DNA from: Firmicutes bacterium UBA5420
GTDB taxonomy: Bacteria > Bacillota > Limnochordia > Darwinibacteriales > Darwinibacteriaceae
Length of the DNA stretch: 5,358 bases
Assembly (NCBI GenBank): GCA_002409455.1
Contig: DHNI01000170.1
Location: forward strand, 1 to 5,358
Reading direction: 5' to 3'
Shown: positions 1-5,358 of the stretch, piece after piece
Numbering within the stretch: the stretch's first letter is position 1
How the letters are laid out: every line of letters starts with the position of its first letter
Notes under the pieces: model-generated
What the model was told of the DNA's origin: nothing
What the model saw: only the letters and a program-made list of their open reading frames with translations
Databases searched by the model: none
Made by a program: the position numbers and the translations under genes

Positions 1-1014
1 CATGGCAAGACTCTAAGGCAGATCGCAGAAACCATGGGTGAAGCTTTTTACCAAGGCGAGATTGCCGAGCGCGTAGATGCGTTTTCTCGCCAATATGGGG
101 GCTTCTTGCGTGCTTCAGATTTGGAAAACTATGAAGCGGAGTGGGTGGATCCCATCTCCACGGAATATCGGGGCCTCGAAGTGTGGGAAATACCGCCTAA
201 TGGTCAAGGAATTGTGGCCTTAATGGCGCTAAATATCCTCAAGGGCTTTGAGTTTTCGATGGACGACAAGAACTCGCCTTTGACCTATCATCGGCAGATT
301 GAAGCATTAAAACTTGCTTTTGCCGGTGCGCAAAGCACTGTAACCGATCCGAAGTATATGAAGGTAACTGTGGAAGAGCTTCTTTCCGATGCCTGGGCCG
401 AAGAGCAACGAAGATGCATTGGTTCTCGTGCCCTTATGCCTCCAAGATCCGAGGAGACAAAGGGGGGCACAGTCTACCTATCCGCAGCCGATGCCGATGG
501 AAACATGGTTTCCCTGATTCAAAGTAATTACATGGGATTTGGATCGGGGCTCGTTGTGCCTGGAACAGGTGTGGCCCTCCACAATCGAGGTCACAACTTC
601 TCCTTTGACCCAGCACATCCTAATTGCTTAGCACCTGGCAAGAAGCCATATCATACGATCATTCCTGGCTTTTTAACGAAAGATGGTAATCCTTTTGGGC
701 CCTTTGGAGTGATGGGAGGTTTTATGCAGCCCCAGGGTCACGTGCAGGTTGTCATGAACCTCACAGATTTTGGGCATAATCCCCAGGCGGCTTTGGACAG
801 GTCTCGTTATCAGTGGATTAAGGGCCGTAAGGTAGGTGTGGAGAAGACAATGCCCTCCATCATCGTGGAACAATTGGCACAAATGGGCCACGAAATCACG
901 GTAACGGAAGGTAATTCAGGTTATGGCCGGGGCCAGATTATCTGCAGAACAGATCACGGAACCTATGTAGGCGGAACTGAAAGCCGTGTAGATGGAACGG
1001 TGGCTGTTTGGTAA
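1..1014 (+). CDS. ggt: Gamma-glutamyltransferase, C-terminal part (5' end outside window)
   Basis: Partial N-terminal-nucleophile hydrolase of the gamma-glutamyltransferase family, which cleaves or transfers the gamma-glutamyl group of glutathione and related peptides. The frame is open from base 1, so the ATG at 34 is internal. 337 residues are present and, against a usual 530-580, roughly 200 N-terminal residues are missing. The proenzyme self-cleaves before a threonine; here the likely nucleophile is the Thr encoded at 469-471 in the stretch KGGTVYLSAADADGNMVSL. Family blocks after it are visible: SNYMGFGSG, VVPGTGVALHNRG, APGKKPYHTIIPGF and the Gly-Gly of GVMGGFMQPQGH, followed by the DFGHNPQAALDRSRYQW region. 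These variants resemble the YwrD-like bacterial subgroup more than E. coli Ggt. A signal peptide cannot be judged because the start is absent. It ends with TAA, 69 bases before the desulfurase gene. The family call is firm; the physiological substrate is unknown. Confidence 0.93.
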   Translation, partial: HGKTLRQIAETMGEAFYQGEIAERVDAFSRQYGGFLRASDLENYEAEWVDPISTEYRGLEVWEIPPNGQGIVALMALNILKGFEFSMDDKNSPLTYHRQIEALKLAFAGAQSTVTDPKYMKVTVEELLSDAWAEEQRRCIGSRALMPPRSEETKGGTVYLSAADADGNMVSLIQSNYMGFGSGLVVPGTGVALHNRGHNFSFDPAHPNCLAPGKKPYHTIIPGFLTKDGNPFGPFGVMGGFMQPQGHVQVVMNLTDFGHNPQAALDRSRYQWIKGRKVGVEKTMPSIIVEQLAQMGHEITVTEGNSGYGRGQIICRTDHGTYVGGTESRVDGTVAVW

Positions 1015-1083
1015 ACGGCAGGATTGCGGCTTACAGACGAGAAAACCTTACTAGAGATCTGCTTTAGGGAAAGAGGAATAACG

Positions 1084-2238
1084 ATGATTTACTTGGATCA
1101 GGCCGCGACGTCGTACCCCAAACCGCCTGGGGTGATTCAAGCGGTGTATGAGACGCTGCAGCATGCGGGCAATAGCGGCCGGGGTGCTCATCACCTCAGT
1201 CTTTCTGCCAGTCGCCTGATTTTTGAAGCCAGATGTGAGATTGCTGATTTTTTAGGGGCGGAAGATCCCAGTCGCATTGCATTTACGGCCAATGCCACCG
1301 AAAGCCTAAACCTTGCGCTATTTGGGGTATTGCACTCGGGCGATCATGTAATTACAACAGAACTGGAACACAATAGCGTTTTGCGCCCCCTTTATAGTCT
1401 AGAAAAGCGCGGTGTAGAAGTGACAATTCTCCCTGCTAACTGGCAGGGGGTAGTGGATTTTTCAGCTTTAGGGAATCACCTACGCTCCAATACCCGGGTT
1501 CTTGTTTTAACCCATGCCTCTAATGTCACTGGAAACATGGTGGACATGGAGTGGGTGGGGGAGTTTTGCAGGGAGCATGGCTTAATTCTAATCGTTGATG
1601 CGGCCCAAACGGCAGGTTTCTACACATACGATCTGAAACATTCCCCCATTGATATTCTTTGCTTTACAGGTCACAAGGGCCTCTATGGTCCGCAAGGTGT
1701 GGGTGGCATCTATGTAAAGCCAGGGTTAGCTGTGCCCCCTTTGAAGGTGGGAGGAAGTGGCATTCAAACCTTCTCCAAAACCCATCCAAGCCAAATGCCT
1801 GAAGCGCTAGAAGCCGGTACACTTAACCTCCCAGGTATAGCAGGCCTGATGGCGGGAGTGCGCTATCTAAAGGATAGGGGAATGGAGCTGATTTGCCATG
1901 AAGAATGCGAACTCGACCGTTATTTTTACGGAGCCATCCGGGAAATCCCTGGGCTAGAGGTGTATGGAGACTTTGCTGCTTCCATCCGCTGCCCGATTAT
2001 AGCTTTGAATATACTGGGTGTAGATTCAAACCTAGTTAGCCAGCTTCTGGCGGAAGAGTATGATATCTATACCCGCGCAGGCGGACACTGCGCTCCCCTT
2101 ATGCATGGTGCTTTAAGAACCAGGGAGCTTGGAGCCGTGCGCTTTAGCTTTTCGCATCGCAATACCAAATTTGAGCTTGATTCAGCAGTGCAGGCCCTTA
2201 GAGACTTAGCTCTCCGGCTTGGTAGGGAGACGTTATGA
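1084..2238 (+). CDS. Class V PLP-dependent cysteine desulfurase (EF2568-like, selenium-linked)
   Basis: A 384-residue cysteine desulfurase-like enzyme of the aminotransferase class V fold, expected in the cytoplasm to release sulfur from cysteine, or selenium from selenocysteine, onto an active-site cysteine. The N-terminus MIYLDQAATSYPKPP is typical. Visible residues are His96 in ELEHNS, Asp172 and Gln175 in VDAAQT (PLP ring contacts), the PLP lysine Lys198 in TGHKGLYGPQG, and the catalytic Cys336 in RAGGHCAPLMH. ATG 1084 is chosen because AGAGGA at 1072-1077 sits six bases upstream and the protein starts where the family does; an in-frame TTG at 1024 would add a 20-residue extension without family character. 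The stop overlaps the next start as ATGA. Proteins of this subgroup (EF2568 type) are known neighbours of selD in Bacillota, which supports a selenium role here. Whether it acts on cysteine, selenocysteine or both cannot be read from the sequence. Confidence 0.93.
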   Translation: MIYLDQAATSYPKPPGVIQAVYETLQHAGNSGRGAHHLSLSASRLIFEARCEIADFLGAEDPSRIAFTANATESLNLALFGVLHSGDHVITTELEHNSVLRPLYSLEKRGVEVTILPANWQGVVDFSALGNHLRSNTRVLVLTHASNVTGNMVDMEWVGEFCREHGLILIVDAAQTAGFYTYDLKHSPIDILCFTGHKGLYGPQGVGGIYVKPGLAVPPLKVGGSGIQTFSKTHPSQMPEALEAGTLNLPGIAGLMAGVRYLKDRGMELICHEECELDRYFYGAIREIPGLEVYGDFAASIRCPIIALNILGVDSNLVSQLLAEEYDIYTRAGGHCAPLMHGALRTRELGAVRFSFSHRNTKFELDSAVQALRDLALRLGRETL

Positions 2239-2462
2239 GTACGACCAGGGTTGTAGTGACGTTTCATACGACAACGGAGGCCATGGCCTGGGAGAAGGCG
2301 TGTAAAGAGGCAGGTCTACCTGGACGATTAATTCCCATGCCCGTCCAGATTCGTGCTGAATGTGGTTTGGCTTGGCTGATAACCCCCCAAGAAAAAGAAT
2401 GTCTTATCAAGGGAGCTGCTCGGCTCAACTTAAGCTATGGGAATGTCGTAGAATTAGAATAG
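2235..2462 (+). CDS. DUF3343 small protein, putative Se/S carrier
   Basis: A 75-residue protein of the DUF3343 family (Pfam Se_S_carrier), proposed from comparative genomics to carry selenium or sulfur but without a proven mechanism that I know of. The sequence shows the family pattern: a beta strand VVVTFHTT, a helix with EKACKEAGLPG, the strand RLIPMPVQI, and the conserved cysteine Cys43 in AECGLAW, the obvious candidate for a persulfide or perselenide. Two further cysteines (Cys23, Cys56) are not part of the usual signature. It begins on an ATGA overlap with the desulfurase stop, with GGGAGA at 2225-2230 as ribosome binding site, so the two are probably translationally coupled, as expected if the desulfurase hands its product to this protein. 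It ends 15 bases before selD. The family call is good; the carrier function is inference. Confidence 0.85.
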   Translation: MSTTRVVVTFHTTTEAMAWEKACKEAGLPGRLIPMPVQIRAECGLAWLITPQEKECLIKGAARLNLSYGNVVELE

Positions 2463-2480
2463 AAAGGGGTGAGTGCCTTG
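2463..2480 (+). promoter_or_regulatory. Ribosome binding site and TTG start that set the true selD start
   Basis: AAAGGGGTG at 2463-2471 matches the anti-Shine-Dalgarno complement AAAGGAGGTG closely. Six bases separate it from TTG at 2478-2480, the best-spaced start in the selD frame. GTG at 2469 lies inside this site and ATG at 2490 is further away than usual. No comparable site precedes the GTG at 2550 that a stop-to-stop search would choose. Confidence 0.75.
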
Positions 2481-3503
2481 GTAGAAAAGATGGTTTTCTG
2501 CAAAGGCGGTGGCTGAACGGCTAAACTTGGACCGGCGGTCCTAGAAAGCGTGTTAAGCAAACTCCCCAGAATAAAGGATCCAAATTTCCTTGTAGGTTTT
2601 GACCACTCTGACGATGCAGCTGTGTATCGTCTCACCGATGATTTGGCTATTGTGCAGACCTTGGACTTTTTTCCACCCATGGTGGACGATCCCTATATTT
2701 TTGGACAGGTTGCGGCGGCAAATGCTCTCAGCGATGTGTATGCTATGGGGGCGGTGCCCAAGACCGCATTGAATATCGTCTGTTTTCCTGAAAAGATGGA
2801 TCTAGATGTTTTGAGCCAGGTGCTCCAGGGTGGTAGTGAAAAAGTGATGGAGGCCGGCGCGGTATTAGCCGGCGGGCATTCCATTGACGATGTGGACGTG
2901 AAATACGGATTATCAGTGACGGGAATCATTGATCCCAAAAGGATTTATACAAATGTTGGCTGTAAGCCTGGGGATGTCTTGATTCTAACTAAGCCTTTGG
3001 GTGTGGGAATTGTGTGTACTGCGGATCGGGTGGGCGAAGCTTCCCCTGAAGCTATGGAGCAAGCCATTAAGTCCATGACAACCCTAAATAAATACGCGGC
3101 GGAAGTGGTGCAAAGTTTCCCTGTACATGCATGCACCGATGTAACCGGTTTTGGCTTTCTGGGCCATTTACACGAGATGCTTGGCGCTGGGTCCCAAGCT
3201 GTGATTTATAGCAAGCAAATTCCATACATTCCTGAAGCACTAGAGTATGCAGAGGAATTTTTGATTACGGGTGCAGCCCAGCGCAACAGAAACTTCCTAG
3301 AAAACTATGTAGAAATCGAACCCCAGGTGCCCTTTGGCATCGAAGAGTTGCTCTTTGATCCCCAGACTTCGGGGGGACTTCTGGTAAGTGTTCCTGGAGA
3401 GCTCGGCGAGCAAGTCCTTGCTGCACTAGGGAAGCTCGGTTTGCCTTGCGGAATTGTGGGCGAGGTCACTTCTGGGGGAGAAAGGGAGATTGTCGTACGA
3501 TGA
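2478..3503 (+). CDS. selD: Selenophosphate synthetase SelD, selenocysteine-containing
   Basis: Selenide, water dikinase: makes selenophosphate from selenide and ATP in the cytoplasm. Read from TTG 2478 with TGA 2514-2516 as selenocysteine it has 341 residues (E. coli SelD has 347). The N-terminal motif is GGG-Sec13-TAKLGP, aligning Sec13 with catalytic Cys17 and Lys16 with essential Lys20 of E. coli SelD (GAGCGCKISP). ATP/metal residues are present: Asp46 in DDAAVY, Asp63 in TLDFF, Asn82 and Asp86 in ANALSD, and Asp221 in TDVTGFG. The C-terminal DPQTSGGLL block is also intact. Starting instead at GTG 2550 would delete Sec13 and Lys16 and leave an inactive 317-residue protein, so readthrough is much the better model. 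Its stop overlaps yedF as ATGA. Selenium supply may control its own synthesis, since full-length SelD needs charged Sec-tRNA. The family is certain; Sec insertion is strongly supported but not proven by sequence alone. Confidence 0.92.
2514..2516 (+). other. In-frame TGA read as selenocysteine (Sec13 of SelD)
   Basis: The codons before it (C K G G G) and after it (T A K L G P A V L E) are conserved SelD sequence in one uninterrupted frame. The TGA falls exactly at the catalytic Cys/Sec position of the family. Sec at this site is known in other SelD proteins, for example Haemophilus influenzae. A single-base sequencing error from TGC or TGT is the main alternative, made less likely by the hairpin that follows. 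Confidence 0.88.
2520..2549 (+). promoter_or_regulatory. Bacterial SECIS-like hairpin in selD
   Basis: Downstream of the TGA the mRNA can fold into one hairpin. GGACC (2529-2533) pairs with GGTCC (2537-2541) around the triloop GGC. Below a T-T mismatch, CT (2526-2527) pairs with AG (2543-2544), and below a small A-rich internal loop GCT (2520-2522) pairs with AGC (2547-2549), about ten pairs in all. Seventeen bases lie between TGA and apical loop, and the loop begins with G, both consistent with published models of bacterial SECIS elements recognised by SelB. It lies within the coding sequence, as bacterial SECIS elements do. Folding was done by eye. Confidence 0.78.
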
Positions 3504-4111
3504 AAAGGATAGTTGATGCCACAGGTTTAGCTTGCCCCTTACCTGTTATTGAGACAAGAAAAGCTTTGAAGGCGATGTCCGAAGGTGAGCTTAAGGTGGT
3601 TGTGGATAATATCGTCTCATTGCAAAATCTAGAAAAGATGGCCAAACAGATGGGCTTGGTTCACACTCTCGAAACGATCCATGACACCAAGCACACCATT
3701 ACGATCACGGTGGGCGAAACCACAGGTGAGGTTGTGGCCTCTAAGGCGGAACCCACTTGTGATGAGACAAGATCGAGAAGTACAGTTGTGGTTCTATCGT
3801 CGGAGGCGATGGGTTCAGGTGATGCCGAACTGGGACGGGTTTTAATGAAGAGCTTTATCTACGCCTTGACGGAACTGGATCGTTTGCCTGATAAAATTCT
3901 GCTTTACAACAGTGGTGTGAAGTTGTCGGTTCATGGTTCTGACTCCATCGGCGATCTACAAAAACTAGCCGGGCGAGGTGTTGAAATCTTGAACTGTGGC
4001 ACTTGCTTAGACTTCTATGATCTCACCGCCCAGCTTGGAGTGGGTTCAGTGACAAATATGTATGAAATTGTACAAAGTCAAATGGAGGCCGGAACCATCA
4101 TTCAGCCGTAG
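3500..4111 (+). CDS. yedF: YedF: TusA-like plus DsrE-like fusion, selenium metabolism protein
   Basis: A 203-residue two-domain protein matching the selenium-associated YedF family. Residues about 1-75 form a TusA/SirA-like domain with the sulfur-carrier motif LACPLPVIETRKAL; Cys12 of the CPxP is the expected persulfide/perselenide site. After a linker (about 76-93, with Cys87), residues 94-203 form a DsrE-like domain starting TVVVLSSEAMGSGD, with a cysteine pair in NCGTCLDFY (Cys166, Cys169). ATG 3500 overlaps the selD stop as ATGA; AAAGGGAG at 3481-3488 could serve as ribosome binding site, at a long spacing. The frame is open further upstream (to about 3446), but only inside selD and without family similarity. 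Known genomic linkage of this family to selD suggests delivery of reduced selenium to, or handling around, SelD; the biochemical step is not established. Single-domain E. coli YedF (TusA-like only) has the same name but is a different architecture. Confidence 0.9.
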   Translation: MKRIVDATGLACPLPVIETRKALKAMSEGELKVVVDNIVSLQNLEKMAKQMGLVHTLETIHDTKHTITITVGETTGEVVASKAEPTCDETRSRSTVVVLSSEAMGSGDAELGRVLMKSFIYALTELDRLPDKILLYNSGVKLSVHGSDSIGDLQKLAGRGVEILNCGTCLDFYDLTAQLGVGSVTNMYEIVQSQMEAGTIIQP

Positions 4112-4131
4112 ACCTGAAGGGGGTTTTTGTG

Positions 4132-4950
4132 ATGAGGTATTTCACGTGGTTTAGACCACAGCAGCACGACTATGAATACGCAAGGCAGGCTATGAAGGCG
4201 GGTTTGGATGGGTTTGAAGCAGCTTATCGAGCAGCGTATTTGGCGCCTGAAGTGCAGCAGGAATATGTAGACTGTCTGCAGCGCATCAAGGTGGAGCTCG
4301 GTGCAAGCTTTGCCGTACACTCCCCTGCCAATGATGTCAACTTAGGTAGCCTAAACTCTAGGGTGCGTGAGGCATCCTTCGAGGAGATCAAGGAGAGCAT
4401 TGATTTCACCCATGCTATCGGAGCGTCTATCTTGGTTATTCACCCCACACCTGGCATTTTGGGTATGCCTGAGGGCAAGTGGTCGAGGGAGGAACATCCA
4501 CCAAAACGTGAGGCTGATGCCCTCGCCAGGCAAGAGGAGTTTATGGTTCGGGCCGTGAAGGATCTCGCTGATTACGCGCCGGATATCCTGCTTTGTTTAG
4601 AGAATCTGGTGTATCCCCATGAGATCTATCGTAGTCCGGAGGACATGGTAGAGCTCATCAAAAGGGTAAACCGCTCGAATGTCGGGGTCACGTTCGATGT
4701 GGGTCATGCTGCTGTGTGCGGCCATAAGCCTGCTGACTTTTTCCATTTGCTCCAAGATGAGATTTTCCATGTGCACCTCCATGACAATGATGGTGTGATT
4801 GATCAACACTTGCCCCTAGGTCAGGGCACAATTGATTATGTGGACGTGGTTCAATCCCTAAAACGCATGGATTATCAGGGTGTGGTAAACTTGGAGTTTA
4901 TTTTGGAAGACCCCGATGGCTATCGCCAGTATTTACATCAATTTGAGTAG
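4132..4950 (+). CDS. Xylose-isomerase-like TIM-barrel protein (sugar phosphate isomerase/epimerase family)
   Basis: A 272-residue protein of the AP-endonuclease-2/xylose-isomerase-like TIM-barrel superfamily, soluble and metal dependent. Probable barrel-end and metal ligands are visible: Glu29 in GFEAAY, His63 in VHSP, His104 in VIHPTPG, Glu157 in LCLENL, Asp189 and His192 in FDVGHA, His215/His217 in HVHLHDND, and Glu255 in VNLEF. This set is typical of sugar isomerases/epimerases and also of some endonuclease IV relatives; the lack of clear endonuclease IV signatures favours a small-molecule isomerase, but the substrate cannot be told. ATG 4132 is preferred over the adjacent GTG 4129 because GAAGGGGG at 4116-4123 then lies eight bases upstream. 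It starts 20 bases after yedF and ends 7 bases before the acetyltransferase gene, so it is likely cotranscribed. No known link to selenium. Confidence 0.85.
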   Translation: MRYFTWFRPQQHDYEYARQAMKAGLDGFEAAYRAAYLAPEVQQEYVDCLQRIKVELGASFAVHSPANDVNLGSLNSRVREASFEEIKESIDFTHAIGASILVIHPTPGILGMPEGKWSREEHPPKREADALARQEEFMVRAVKDLADYAPDILLCLENLVYPHEIYRSPEDMVELIKRVNRSNVGVTFDVGHAAVCGHKPADFFHLLQDEIFHVHLHDNDGVIDQHLPLGQGTIDYVDVVQSLKRMDYQGVVNLEFILEDPDGYRQYLHQFE

Positions 4951-4957
4951 GTGGAGC

Positions 4958-5358
4958 ATGTACACGAAGAAACAACTCAAAAAGCACATCGAAGAGCTCG
5001 GCATTCAAGCTCGCGATACCCTACTGGTTCATTCTTCGATGAAATCCCTAGGAAAGGTTGAAGGGGGCGCCGACGCCGTCCTCGATGCCTTCAGTGAATT
5101 TCTTGAGCCAGGTCTTTTGGTTATGCCAACACATACTTGGGAGCGGATTAACGAGAGCTACAATGTCTTTGATGTCCTATTGGAACCATCTTGCGTGGGG
5201 CTTCTAACCAATCTTTTTAGACAGCGTCCCGGTGTGCTTCGCTCCTGGCACCCCACCCATTCGGTGGCAGCTTTAGGCGATAACGCTGCCGAGTTTGTAA
5301 GGGGAGAAGAAGACATTGACACTCCCTGTTCTCGGAATGGCTGTTGGGGCAAACTCTA
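4958..5358 (+). CDS. AAC(3)-family N-acetyltransferase, N-terminal half (3' end outside window)
   Basis: First 133 residues of an Antibiotic_NAT (aminoglycoside 3-N-acetyltransferase-like, YokD-type) protein; the family is usually about 260-280 residues, so roughly half is missing. The frame has no stop to the window end. Family blocks are LLVHSSMKSLGKVEGGADAV (residues 22-41), LLVMPTHTW (53-61), EPSCVGLLTNLFRQRPG, and the hallmark RSWHPTHSVAALG with His98 and His101, followed by TPCSRNGCWGKL. Members use acetyl-CoA to acetylate an amino group. Chromosomal relatives in Bacillota are often of unknown substrate, and this context (next to a TIM-barrel isomerase, no mobile element) does not argue for acquired resistance. 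The ATG lies 7 bases after the previous stop, and AGGTGGAG at 4949-4956 is an unusually close ribosome binding site, so translation may depend on coupling to the upstream gene. Confidence 0.85.
   Translation, partial: MYTKKQLKKHIEELGIQARDTLLVHSSMKSLGKVEGGADAVLDAFSEFLEPGLLVMPTHTWERINESYNVFDVLLEPSCVGLLTNLFRQRPGVLRSWHPTHSVAALGDNAAEFVRGEEDIDTPCSRNGCWGKL

Noticed and set aside
1024..1083. N-terminal extension of the desulfurase from TTG 1024
   Set aside because: The added 20 residues do not look like the family, and ATG 1084 has a well-placed AGAGGA site.
1015..1083. Promoter for the selenium genes in the 69-base gap
   Set aside because: The best pair, TTGCGG at 1024 with TACTAG at 1049, has poor matches and 19-base spacing, so it is not supportable by eye. 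No terminator hairpin was seen either.
2478..2516. A separate 12-residue peptide ending at TGA 2514
   Set aside because: The sequence on both sides of the TGA is one conserved SelD segment and a hairpin follows, so Sec readthrough explains it better than a leader peptide or a pseudogene.
2435..2680. Antisense reading frame opposite the selD start (and similar minus-strand frames elsewhere)
   Set aside because: Low-complexity translations with no family features, lying opposite well-supported genes; they are shadow frames.
3446..3499. Upstream extension of yedF inside selD
   Set aside because: It encodes no recognisable domain sequence; the ATGA overlap start at 3500 gives the canonical YedF N-terminus.
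2550..3503. SelD starting at GTG 2550 (317 residues)
   Set aside because: It would lack the catalytic residue and the essential lysine, has no ribosome binding site, and ignores conserved SelD sequence encoded just upstream in the same frame.
4958..5358. Acquired aminoglycoside resistance gene
   Set aside because: There is no integron, transposon or repeat nearby, and it sits in a compact chromosomal-type operon; a native acetyltransferase of unknown substrate is more likely.
1..5358. CRISPR arrays, insertion sequences, tRNA or rRNA genes
   Set aside because: No spaced direct repeats, transposase-like coding or RNA-gene signatures were seen on either strand; nearly all bases are accounted for by coding sequence.

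Overview
This window is a run of seven genes, all on the + strand and tightly packed, with no gap longer than about 70 bases. The centre of it is a selenium-activation cluster. Shine-Dalgarno-like sites, frequent ATGA overlaps, TTG start use and the gene set (EF2568-type desulfurase, DUF3343 protein, SelD, YedF) suggest an anaerobic Gram-positive bacterium of the Bacillota (Clostridia-like). This is inferred from family knowledge and the species cannot be named.

Layout. Positions 1-1014 hold the C-terminal part of a gamma-glutamyltransferase whose start lies outside the window. After a 69-base gap come four genes that form the core: a class V PLP-dependent cysteine desulfurase (1084-2238), a 75-residue DUF3343 putative Se/S carrier (2235-2462), selenophosphate synthetase SelD (2478-3503) and the TusA-DsrE fusion protein YedF (3500-4111). 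Two of the three junctions are ATGA stop/start overlaps and the third is 15 bases. Downstream are a xylose-isomerase-like TIM-barrel protein (4132-4950) and the first half of an AAC(3)-family N-acetyltransferase (4958 to the window end).

The most important point is that SelD itself appears to be a selenoprotein. A plain ORF search starts it at GTG 2550 and loses its active-site N-terminus. Reading upstream in the same frame, across an in-frame TGA at 2514-2516, restores a normal SelD N-terminus (GGG-Sec-TAKLGP) in which the TGA aligns with the catalytic Cys of E. coli SelD. A strong ribosome binding site and TTG start lie at 2463-2480. A hairpin with a GGC apical loop follows the TGA at the distance expected of a bacterial SECIS element. 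The host should therefore carry selA, selB and selC elsewhere.

Working together (inference from families): the desulfurase would release selenium or sulfur from selenocysteine/cysteine as a persulfide/perselenide, the DUF3343 protein and YedF would carry or present it, and SelD would make selenophosphate from selenide and ATP. Selenophosphate feeds selenocysteine synthesis and possibly selenouridine in tRNA or the selenium cofactor of molybdenum hydroxylases; none of the genes specific to those users is in the window. The cluster type is known; nothing here amounts to a wholly new system.
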